Source of the DNA: Leishmania donovani
Taxonomy: Eukaryota; Euglenozoa; Kinetoplastea; Trypanosomatida; Trypanosomatidae
Assembly (NCBI RefSeq): GCF_000227135.1
Contig: NC_018261.1
Span: forward strand, 186,001 to 250,000
Direction of reading: 5' to 3'
Length of the DNA: 64,000 nt
Within the stretch, counting starts at the first letter, position 1, and each line of letters starts with the position of its first letter. The position numbers and the translations under genes are program-made. Below the pieces are notes generated by a model, which made no database searches, had not been told where the DNA came from, and was given only the letters and a program-made list of their open reading frames with translations. Shown here piece by piece: positions 11,362 to 20,931 of the stretch.

Positions 11362-12485
11362 CGACACCAGTTTCTCACGGGTTGTTTGTTTCGCTTGTGT
11401 TCCTAAGCGAGCAGTCCTGTCATAACCGAGAAGATCGCAGCATGGGCGGACAACCACGCGAGCAGCAAGTGCGCTCTTCTCTGCCCCCCCCCTCGCGCTT
11501 TAGATTTGCTTGCTCGTCACACACACTCCCCTACCTTCCGCGCCCGACTAATCCTCCGCGAAGACACGGCTGGATGCTTTTTTTTTGCCATGATAGTTTC
11601 TGTTACTCACGATGGGCACGTGTGTGTGTGGCATGTGGCGCCTCCTTGAAAAGAAAGAGGAGACGGAGACAGCGTTGGAGGTAAGCTGGTGTGGCGCATG
11701 CACACCCCCCCCCCCGTTCTGCAGCAAAGAGCGCGAAATACGCTTGCAAGTATCGATACCTGTCAACCTTCTGTTCAGCTTTTCGTGATGCGCCAACTGG
11801 AGCAGACGCGCCATTAAGCAAACCAGTACAGAGCTCGTTTCCGATGAGAGGGCATGCACCATGCGCGCCGCGCAGGAGTGCCGCTACACTATTCCATCTT
11901 CATGACTATCATCTTCCCTTTCATGAGGATAATCTGCCTTTCTACTCGGCGAGCAACGGGCAGTCCTCTTTGAAAACCGCCGGAGAGCACGTCTCTTTTC
12001 GGCGTACGCCGCTGAGAAAAGCTCATCGTCCTCAGCCTTCTCACCCTTGCGGCTTCCTCTTCCCTCCGCCATCGTCCGTGCGCCCGCCTTCATTTCTAGC
12101 GGTACCGCATCGTCCTTTTAGCAACGTGCTCGTGCCTTCTTTGTGTGTGTCTGAAGTGTCTCGCTGCTGTGCCGAAGACGTGCCTGGGACAGAGAACGCT
12201 GACGGCCAACTCTCGCTCGCCCCTCCTCCGCGCCTCCTTGTCTCCCTCCACAAACCAGCAGGTGGGTGCTCCAGCACCTGCGGAAAGTTTTGGACGCCCA
12301 CGAGCCCGTCATTATCATATTCCACTGATCCCACCCCCATAAGGGTCCCTCACTCACGCGATAGGAACTATGTCGGAGAGGGATTTGGTGTGTGTGGCTT
12401 CGGCCTTCACGGTGCAGAGGGGGCGCCGCTTCCGTTGAGTTCCGACGGGCTGGTGCTGGAGCAGTCGCTGAGCACGGGCTTTTCG
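11362..12485 (+). other. Intergenic region ending at an assembly gap; possible truncated gene start at 12370
   Basis: Mostly UTR-like sequence with homopolymer C and T runs (11578-11586, 11706-11715). Near the gap, ATG 12370 opens a protein-like stretch (MSERDLVCVASAFTVQRGRR) that stops after 22 codons. The next frame continues as PLSSDGLVLEQSLSTGFS into the gap. This could be the start of a frameshifted or poorly sequenced gene whose remainder is missing. Confidence 0.35.
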
Positions 12486-12584
12486 NNNNNNNNNNNNNNN
12501 NNNNNNNNNNNNNNNNNNNNNNNNNNNNNNNNNNNNNNNNNNNNNNNNNNNNNNNNNNNNNNNNNNNNNNNNNNNNNNNNNNNN
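12486..12584. other. Assembly gap (99 N)
   Basis: 99 N characters, the same length as the two other gaps in this window, so a placeholder and not a measured size. The left flank shows no overlap with the right flank. The right flank begins abruptly inside the 365-bp repeat. Confidence 0.98.
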
Positions 12585-12970
12585 TGAGGCAACCGAGGGA
12601 GGGGCATGGCGTGCAGGCGGAGGACAGGGTCTGAGAGGGCCCTGGCCTGCGGCTGGCCCACCTCCTCTCGGTGCTCATGCGGCACGCACCTACACCAGCC
12701 CCTGCGGCCTGCACGGCAGACGCCGCCGCCTCCGCCCTCGAGCAGGACCCTGCACCGGGGTCCGTGTGGCGCCGGTCGCGCTGCACGCGTGCGAGGGCGA
12801 TACGCGGAGGGACAAGGCGAGCCCGCTAGCAGCATGGCCCGACTCGACGGCTGAACGGCTCGTCGTGGACGGCGCGGATGTGGCCGCCGTGCGACAGGGG
12901 TGGGTGGGCTGCGGCTGTATGCGTGCACGTGTGGACTCGGTCGTGATGGAGTGAGACGTTGATAAGGAAG
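12585..12970 (+). repeat. Dispersed repeat, copy 1 (365 bp near-identical to 30816-31305)
   Basis: From TGAGGCAACCGAGGGA at 12585 to GTCGTGATGG at 12949 this is almost identical to 30816-31305 once the gap there is removed; I count only about two or three substitutions. Just after 12949 the two copies become only loosely similar (ATGGAGTGAGACGTTGATAAGG here) and then unrelated. The sequence is GC-rich and has no intact gene. In the other copy the repeat lies at the 3' end of a SIDER-like retroposon, so this is probably a 5'-truncated or gap-interrupted member of that family. It lies downstream of the 10588-11361 gene, a typical SIDER location. Confidence 0.7.
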
Positions 12971-13813
12971 TGCTCTGTTTTCCCTGGCAAGCACGCGAAG
13001 GAGGAGGCAGCCACGGCAACCACAAAACGACACGTATATACATACATATACATATATATCATCATCCATGTCGGCGTGCGCCAACAGACCATCAAAACGC
13101 CCCGGACTTTGTTTTCCCCGCCGACCGCCGCCCCCCTTGTGCTCGCCCGAGCGGACGGAGCGCGTGCGCGTGCGTCCTTTTCTCCTCGCGCTTCCGCGTT
13201 ACTTGCTTTTTGCTTTCTGTCTTTTGTTATTGTCTCCGTTCCTCGACTGACTCACCCCAACAGCGTCACCGCCGCCGTTGCCGCCCCCCTCTTCTCCGAG
13301 ATGGGTGGGGCACGGGGAGCGCCGAGCTCTCTGGTGCTGCGAAACGGTAGGGCTGCGCTCTGCGCGTGCGCGTGTGCGCTCTCGCGTGTCGGTGTGTGCC
13401 CGCACATCTCTGGATGCATGTGCATGTGCGTGTGCATGTGTGCGTGTCTGTGCGTGCACACACGTGTATGCCCGTGCGCGTGAATATGTGTACCTGTGCG
13501 CGCGTGCGCCTTGTGGCCGCGCAGGCCCTGTCTGCATGGATGCCTCTTGATCTGCCCCCTCTCTCCTCTGCCTGGTGCACCTTCGCGCCCGCCTCAGGGG
13601 TGCCTCTCGGAGAAGCACGGTGATGGAGGGGACGTTAACGTTTTCTTGGGGACTGTCCCTGTTATTTTTTGTTCCGCAAGAACGAAGGTGCGGCGGAGCT
13701 GTGCATCCTTGTCGTCGGGCCACACACGCTAGCACCTGAAACCGCATTGCAGTGGTGCACATATATTTTGTTTTTTTTTTGTGAAAACCGGTTTTTTATG
13801 CTAGTGTCTAAGC
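12971..13813 (+). other. Intergenic region with alternating purine-pyrimidine tract
   Basis: No gene supported. Between about 13355 and 13510 the sequence is nearly all alternating GT/GC/CA steps. A T-rich run at 13765-13800 is followed by AG at 13803-13804, the probable acceptor of the decayed gene starting at 13814. Confidence 0.6.
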
Positions 13814-15833
13814 ATGTCCGTCAACTGCAAGGACCGGAGGATTCCGTTATGAAGTGGCATTCATGCCCTGCAGGAACTTAAAGGGAAGGGCATCATTGGC
13901 AAGGACACGGTCCACGAGAAGGTGCACTCGGGTTTCCGCAAGTGCAGAAAAGGCAGTCTTTGAGGCAGCAGGGAAAAGGGTCGCAAGAAGTGACAGCGAT
14001 CAGGGAATGCGCGACTTTGTGCCGTTAGAGGTCAGCAGCATGCACCCTTGAAAAGCTATAGCGCAGCCGGCGAAACAGTCGAGGGCGTCACTCTTTAGCC
14101 AACAGGAAAAGCATGAGAGAAAGAACGCAGCTCCGAAAAGGTTTCATTTCTCATGTGAAGTTCCACAACCTCACCCCAGTCGACAGGTTGGCTGCAGCGC
14201 GCACCATCTTTATTGACGATGCCGAGGAGTCGGCGATGAAACTGGCTGCGTGACGGGGAAGTGCGCACCAGCCGCCGAGCAGCCGTTCGGCCACCAACTG
14301 CACTTTGGGGCAGCGCCTGTGCGGCGAGGGCGCGGAAAAGCACCGTGCAGGCATCGTGCAACGGGAATATCCGCCTTTTCCGAGAGGGGTATTTGGTCAG
14401 TTGCGGTACCTAACACCACGAGGAGGCGGCACCAAGCATGACCGGCGGCCACGACCCACAAGGAGAGACGTTTATGCGCCAAACATGAAAGCTCTTTTGC
14501 ACTAAAGGCACACCACCCATGCTCGGGGGCGGGTTCGCCGCCCTCTACGGGATCAGCGACACCTGTCATCGGCCAAGAAATGGCTCAGATCACGACGAAC
14601 ATGAAAGGGGTTGCGAGGCGCTTGTGCAACCACAGAGATCCACCGCGAAGACAGCAACGACGGCAGTCCAAGCGGAACCGTGGGGACCGCAATGGTGGGA
14701 GGAGGGGGCAATGCCAGCAGCAACAGCACCCCTCTGCTCCTGCATGGCGCACTTCACGCGTCGACCTGCCGTTGTGCCTCGGTGCAAAGGTCAGGTGCTC
14801 CACATCGGAGGGGGGGCTAAATCGATGAGTGAAAGTGCCAATCAGACTGGGAGCGCAGGAGAGGGTCACATCACAGATGGCTGCGAAACCGCCAGAGGCT
14901 ACGGTGTGGGGGTGTACACACTGTCGCAGCTCAGCGGACGACCCGAACGGAGACGCAGGATGACGCCGAGAGAACCACGGCGGCTCAAATGCAAGGCCGA
15001 AGAGCGGCGGAGGTCATCCGCCAGCAAGGGCTCCGGACCCGCTGCCTAACGACGAACACGTCATAGCAAAGCACGCGACATATTGAGAGCCTCAAACGGC
15101 GATGTTGTGCTTGCAGTCCCTGATTTCACAAGGTCTGGCAGAGAGTAGAGGCCTGATTAGGCGCCTCGCACTGATTACGGAGCATTTCGCAACCGTAACA
15201 GCGCAGGGGAAGCTCAGCGGTGTTAGCGGAATCGGTAGAGGTCACTGCCTGAATTTGTTTCACGCGTACATAGCACAGGACAGCACTGCCCGGCGGGTGG
15301 CCTGTCGCGCAACGTCACAGATGTCTGCGGCACCACGTGTGTCACGTGCTGCACCGTAGACGACTTGGCATTGTCTTTGCTCAGAAGTACGTGTTCCCCG
15401 TTGCGCGAGCGTGTGCGCGAAAGGCTGCCCACGCAATTGCCGCAACGCGGCCTGGGCGGTGGTAAACCTCCCTCATTGTTCTTTTTCTCCTTCAGCGCTG
15501 GTCGCATGATGAGCAGCTCCAAGCGCCGCTATGAAGGACCACTGCATGGATTGCAGCCCGGTGCTGGGTCATGTCCCGCCAAACATCCCACGCGTGGCGA
15601 TCTTATGGACTCGGCAGCAATCGTCTATGCAGGTAACGTCGAGCAGCGCATAGGTGACCGCTCAGGTTGTTTCCTCCAGCCTCCTTGATCACCCCGATGC
15701 TAAGAGGGCCGCCGCCGACGTGCCATGCATACAAACACACTCGGGTCCAAGCGAAATGCAGAGCGCATATGCCCCCAGAGATGAGCACAACTATGAGGAG
15801 ACGAGGTGCTGCCCTGGCCACACGTCTGCGTAA
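13814..15833 (+). pseudogene. Second decayed protein-coding gene (about 670 codons originally)
   Basis: ATG 13814 follows a T-rich tract and AG (13803-13804) by 9 bases. The frame reads MSVNCKDRRIPL, then stops at 13850-13852, and the same frame continues with HALQELKGKGIIGKDTVHEK. Later protein-like blocks lie in shifting frames. They are VFEAAGKRVARSDSDQGM (about 13955), GFISHVKFHNLTPVDRLAAA (about 14140), IGQEMAQITTNMKGVARRL (about 14570), LITEHFATVTAQGKLSG (about 15170), DLGIVFAQKYVFPVARACA (about 15365) and HPDAKRAAADVPCIQ (about 15695). The last block ends in TAA at 15831-15833. The region lacks the pyrimidine tracts and GT runs of the surrounding UTRs. I do not recognise the family; no reverse transcriptase or other diagnostic motif is evident, though a degenerate LINE (DIRE) cannot be excluded. 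Confidence 0.6.
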
Positions 15834-16863
15834 CGGGTGGATGCGGCCAGCCGGGTGCGCCAGCAATCGGTGAGCCTCACATTCTCTTCATCCTTTCACG
15901 TCCTCTCTCTCTACTCAGTTGCGCGGCGATATACGCTTGTAAGTTTAGGTGTGTCGTCATACAGAGAAGGCCAGTAGCTCGAGAGCAACCAAAGGTATAT
16001 AAGCGCTGAGCGTGAAGGCGGCGTATGTGCACCACCGGCAGACCCTCATGCGAGAGGCTCGTTCGGGCTGAAGTCAGTCATGATTTCCAATGGACCAAAG
16101 AAGCAAAACGATAGAGGCGTAAACTATACGCATCGGTGAATGGGAAGAAACGCCTCCAATCACCGTGCAAGCGCATGTGCGCATGGCGGAAAGGAGGTGA
16201 CACGTGATGGTAAAGGCTCTCCTCTCTCCTCTCTCTTGCCGACACTTGTGTGCTGCCCTCGCTCTCGTGTGTGTGTGTGTGTGTGTGTGTGCTGCGTCGT
16301 GTTGTGAATTGAGGTGTCTTAATGGTCTCCATTCCTTTTCTAGGGATTCACAAAGCTTTTCACCGCCACACGGGGATACCTTAGCGCACACACGCATGCA
16401 ACGCCCCTGCACGTGCTGCAACTTTAGATGCGTGTCTCTCTACTCTGTTTCGTGCATGTCCTCCCCACTCCCCTCTGCTTTTCTCTCCTGTCTTTCGCAC
16501 AGCCGCCCCGTCACGATCCTGCTCATCTCGGCTCCTTGTGGCCTTCCTCTTTCCCCGCGCTCCGCCCATCACCACCACCACCACCAGACACTGTATACAG
16601 TCAAACATCCGAACAGGTGATATTGTTTGTAAGCATGAGTTAGCAGCGCTCGCGGTACCTGTATCTACGCACGTCTCCCACCCCCGTTCCCTGGTCAACT
16701 TCTCTCTCCCTCTCTGCTTTCTATTTTCCCTTGCTTATTATCTTCGCTTTCTTGGGGGAGGGAGAGGGTGAGGTCGCTGGTGGTGTGCGTTTTGTCTGGT
16801 CGCCTCCGTCCTCCAGCCCACCTCCTTTTCCTTCGCTCCACGCGCCATCATTGGTCACTCATC
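15834..16863 (+). other. Intergenic region
   Basis: UTR-type sequence with (GT)n at about 16267-16290 and a strong C/T tract at 16695-16745 followed by AG-containing sequence, probably the splice acceptor area of the next gene. No gene supported. Confidence 0.6.
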
Positions 16864-19572
16864 ATGATGCAGGACACTGCTTCACCCTTTCCCCACCACC
16901 GTACGCCGGCGACGTACCAGGCCGGCTTGCATTATCAGGCCAACGGACGCGAAAGCGCGGCGCCGCTGCTTACCTCGTCGGCTGGAAATGCTGCCAACGG
17001 TAAGCGGCTCAGTCACTGGGGCCGCAACGTTTTGCGTGGCTTTTACCATGTCAAATGGCATCAGCGCACGCAGTGTGCCGTTGTAGCGTGTTTGCTGTGG
17101 TTCTTCACCCTTTTTGTGCTCCTGCACACTTTTCTTCAGGTGTCGGGTCTGACGCAGTCGATTTATGCGGTTTTCTCGAGGCCGACTTCCGGGCTGCAAA
17201 CACTCCTGGAGGACGAGCTCGTTATACCTAGCCCTGTTGTGCCACCGAATGGAGCATTTTGTGGTCTGTGTACAGAGGGCCTCGTTGTCTTCCGTCCAGC
17301 TAGTGCCGCCACATCCCTGGCTACGACGCCTGCCCAGACCGAGACGGTAGTGTGCGTGGAAACGATGGAGGAAGCCTGGTTGTCAGCGAGCGAGTCGGAG
17401 CCTCTCAGCAGTGTACGAGACTGTGTAGCAAGGCTCTATAACCTGGGTCTCCTGCAGCCTCCTCGTACTACCATAACCGCGGTGAATGACACGTGTGCAG
17501 CAGTGCGCGTGACAGTGCAGGTGCTCTCAGGCGAGTCAGAAGAGGCAGATCGGAACAAGTGCAGCAGCGGGTTCGTGGCGGAGCTGCAGATTTCATCGAC
17601 AGAACGGGAGAAGGTGGAGGTGCACACTCAGCGATTCCCGTCGTGGCCGCTCTGCCCTGTCGCCTCACCGGAGGCTATTGATGCTAAGGATGGACACCGA
17701 GGTGGCAGTGACGGTAATCATTACATCGTGCCCGCGTACTTTGCGACAGCAGCTGTTCGAGATACAGACGCAGACTGCGATGTCCCACCGCCGTGGAGAA
17801 TTGACACTATCGAGGACCTTGATGAGGTGGTACTGCGTTTCGCCGGGGACGCGGCTCAGACCACAGAGACATCGTCGCTGCTGGCGAGTGACCTGCGCTG
17901 CCCGACCTACTTCCTCACGGTAAACCTTGGCCGCTTTGGCCGCCATCACAATCAGCTGCAGGAGATCTTGAACGGCATCTCGCTGGCCAGGAGATCGAAC
18001 CGCACGTTTATTTTGCCACCCTTTGTGCCGGCGCTGTACATGTCGTACTTGAGGCTAAATCCAGAGCTTCTGTACGGATGGAATGCGCTACGCAGAAACG
18101 GCCACTACTGTGTTCTGTCGTACGCCGAGGCGCGGCCAATACTGCGGCGTCTGCGTGAGCGCGATGGGGTAGTGAGTATGGAACGGGTCAGTTTTGCAGC
18201 CACTGCCGACCTGCACGTGCTGTTCAACACCACGGAAGAGCACGACAGTTATGCTTGGGGATCCATGCCTCGCGTGCCGGGCACGGATGGCGCGTTTGTG
18301 TACGATGCAGATGAATGGTTCTCGATGGGGGTGCGGCGAAGGGAGGAGATGACAGCGCACACCGCAAGCAATACCTCATCAGTGCCATCGCCGCTAACGT
18401 TCCACGAGGCAAGGCCGCCTAGCGCGGAGGAGTGTAGCGGCTTCGCCGGCCCCGCTCCGAACAAGAGCCCAACGCAGTGGGAAAGGATTCGCAGGTGCAC
18501 CACTGCGTTTCTGCGCACCTACGGCGATGGTGACGGGAGACGCGAGTCGTCGTTAGCCTCACGGCGACAGCCACGCATTGTGGTGATTTCGAGCGTCACA
18601 GCGTTTCATCTGCGGCCGACGCTGACGGAAATGACCAGGCTGCTTGGCCTCCTGCGGCCGTCACCGACACTCACGGTGGAGATTGGCCGGTACTACCGAC
18701 TCTATGCGACGCAGCTCCAGTGGCCAGCCAACACCGATCCGAAGCGCTCTTTTTTAAACGTGCTGCAGCCATTTCGTTACAAGAGCACCATTGGTGTGCA
18801 CGTACGCCGTCGCGAGTTTACGTGTCGCGAGGAGGCCGAGCACCCCAGCGCCACCATCATCGCTATGTCGGAGGCGCGCTACCAGTTTGACGGCACAGGT
18901 AAAAACGATAGCGCCGCTGCTGGTCGCCCCATCACCACCGTAGCGCGACTGGCGAGCGACTGCGGATGGAATTCGCAGTCGCTACTGCACATCTACGACA
19001 CCTATGCGAGCTGGATGCGATCGCGACAGGCGCAGGGGCTGAGGCGGTCGCGTTGCTTCGCGCATGTGCAGACTTCAAACAAACAGGTGCTGCGGAGCTA
19101 CGTCGCCTTTGACGAGCAAGTCGGCCCCATTGGCTCTCAGCTGCAAGCTGCACTGCAGCAGCGCTACAACCCACTAAAGAAGAAGCGCGCCGCCAATGGA
19201 TATCCACCCATCTATGCCGCATTCTACGACCACCGGCCCCGCAAAGACCTTTTCCAGACTTACCAAGAAATCCTGTCAAGATGGGAGCATTCATCCGCAG
19301 ACACGCAACGCGCCGACGGGGAAGCCGTCTTCGACGTCGCTTCTGTACCGCGGACAACGGACAGTCTTGTTGAGATGTTGTACCCCATCGCGGAGCAGGA
19401 GGCGCTGGCCCTGGGGATCGACTTCTTTGTGCTCGGTAACACAGGCGTGTTCCGCGGCAATATTATTTCGTCCGTGTCGATCAACGTGTGCTTGCGCCGC
19501 TTGGGCAGAGGGCTGCCGTGTCACGGCGTCCTCGCTGGGTACTACGAAATGCTGTACAAGGGTTACATGTGA
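16864..19572 (+). CDS. Type II membrane O-fucosyltransferase-like glycosyltransferase
   Basis: 902 aa from ATG 16864 (MMQDTASPF) to TGA. A ~70-residue cytosolic N-terminus is followed by one transmembrane segment at about 71-93 (CAVVACLLWFFTLFVLLHTF), as in Golgi type II glycosyltransferases. Residues ~95-345 form a lumenal stem or unknown domain with several Cys. The catalytic part resembles GDP-fucose protein O-fucosyltransferases (PF10250). It has LGRFGRHHNQ at ~355-364 (family pattern GRFGNQ), RTFILPPF shortly after, GVHVRRREF at ~644-652 (the GDP-binding HxRR motif), and a C-terminal FVLGNTGVFRGNIISSVS segment where the family has its D/N...S.F motif. It would transfer fucose or a related sugar from GDP-sugar to protein in the secretory pathway. 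The protein is about twice the usual family length. The donor and acceptor are not deducible here. Confidence 0.72.
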   Translation: MMQDTASPFPHHRTPATYQAGLHYQANGRESAAPLLTSSAGNAANGKRLSHWGRNVLRGFYHVKWHQRTQCAVVACLLWFFTLFVLLHTFLQVSGLTQSIYAVFSRPTSGLQTLLEDELVIPSPVVPPNGAFCGLCTEGLVVFRPASAATSLATTPAQTETVVCVETMEEAWLSASESEPLSSVRDCVARLYNLGLLQPPRTTITAVNDTCAAVRVTVQVLSGESEEADRNKCSSGFVAELQISSTEREKVEVHTQRFPSWPLCPVASPEAIDAKDGHRGGSDGNHYIVPAYFATAAVRDTDADCDVPPPWRIDTIEDLDEVVLRFAGDAAQTTETSSLLASDLRCPTYFLTVNLGRFGRHHNQLQEILNGISLARRSNRTFILPPFVPALYMSYLRLNPELLYGWNALRRNGHYCVLSYAEARPILRRLRERDGVVSMERVSFAATADLHVLFNTTEEHDSYAWGSMPRVPGTDGAFVYDADEWFSMGVRRREEMTAHTASNTSSVPSPLTFHEARPPSAEECSGFAGPAPNKSPTQWERIRRCTTAFLRTYGDGDGRRESSLASRRQPRIVVISSVTAFHLRPTLTEMTRLLGLLRPSPTLTVEIGRYYRLYATQLQWPANTDPKRSFLNVLQPFRYKSTIGVHVRRREFTCREEAEHPSATIIAMSEARYQFDGTGKNDSAAAGRPITTVARLASDCGWNSQSLLHIYDTYASWMRSRQAQGLRRSRCFAHVQTSNKQVLRSYVAFDEQVGPIGSQLQAALQQRYNPLKKKRAANGYPPIYAAFYDHRPRKDLFQTYQEILSRWEHSSADTQRADGEAVFDVASVPRTTDSLVEMLYPIAEQEALALGIDFFVLGNTGVFRGNIISSVSINVCLRRLGRGLPCHGVLAGYYEMLYKGYM

Positions 19573-20931
19573 GCTTCTCGACCCAGCCTCAAGCCCTCAC
19601 CTCCCCGTCACCCCACTCCCACACCTCCACTTACGGCGACTGGTTGGGACCGCATTCCACCATCCCCACTGGGCGGCATCGGCCCCTCTTTGAAGATGCC
19701 GTTGGTGCAAGAATTTTTCGTTTTCTCTCCCCTTCCCACCGCCACCCGTGAGCACTTTCTTATTTGAAGCCCTGCCTACTGAATCCCCTCCTGGGCACAC
19801 GCGCAGCGCTCTGTTGTGCATGTCGTGCGCCCGCTTCAGGCAACTAGCTGCTCTGGCAGCTATTTGTTTTTTTTTCTGCCTTCTCTTGGTTCTCGTGACA
19901 GAGCGACTTAGCCCATTTTGGCTTTTTATTCTGCTCTCGTGCCCTCGTGCTTCCTTTCCACTCGTACTGCTGGCATCGATCATGTGTTAATGCTTTATTT
20001 CATGCTACCGTTTGTGTCCGTGTACCGCCGCATATACGTAGGTGGCGCGCGTGCGCAAGTGTGTTCAAGGAGAGCAACAAAGAAGGAGACAGGGAGACAA
20101 CGAGCTCACAGCTTAAAACGCCTCAGCTGACAAGAGCACAGCGCGCTCTGTCGTTCTTGATGAGTATGTACCGCCAAGCCGATAAGAAGAGGGAAAAGGC
20201 TCTATGTTGATGTCCTTTCGGCCACGGGACCTTCAGTGCGGCGGATGCACGACAGGCGGTCTCTCGAGCGAATGCAAGTCCAGCCATGTGGTATGAGCAC
20301 AGAGACACACACACATACTCATGCATGTCCCCTCCCCGTCCTCCCCACTCCCTCTCCACCATCCTGGACATGACTTCTCACCTCTCCCCCTCATCCACAC
20401 ACATTTTTCCGCTCACCTCGCCGAGCTGCCGAGGGCATCTGCACCCATTGAGCATGTGCATGTCCATGTGTACGTGCTCCTACTACTGCTCTCAGAGCAG
20501 AAACGTTTCCCGTCTACGTGAAGTGGTGCGTCACGCATGACGCATTGGACTGTTTGTAGCGTGTGTGTGCGCGCGCGTGTGAGCGTGTGTACGTGTGTTT
20601 CTTCCTTCATTTTCTTCGCCAGTTTTGCGGGGCCTTTTTGACCCCATCGGCACTCCCCCCACTATCACCACCACCCACCCCCTCGGCAACACCTGAGCTG
20701 AAGCATCACTGTGCAACCTTTTTTGTTTTTTGTTTGTTTTTTCATCTTCGTTGACCTCTCACCGTCCTTCCGACTTCCCAGCCCGCCCGCCCCCCCCCCC
20801 ACCATCAGCATCGCATTCTTCCTCGCCTTCCACTCGATCGGCTTCTTTGGCTAGTTGGTTGGTGGTATTTCCTCGTCGATAGATCACACTCTTTTTCTCT
20901 TCCTCACACGTCTCCGTCGGAACTGTGGATC
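19573..20931 (+). other. Intergenic region
   Basis: No gene supported. Several acceptor candidates lie near the 3' end: AG at 20780-20781 and 20852-20853, and a C/T tract at 20886-20919 whose next AG falls at 20935-20936, just inside the following reading frame. Confidence 0.6.

Noticed and set aside
14519..15049. 176-codon forward open frame as an intact gene
   Set aside because: Better protein-like blocks lie in the other two frames of the same stretch, so it is part of the 13814-15833 pseudogene.
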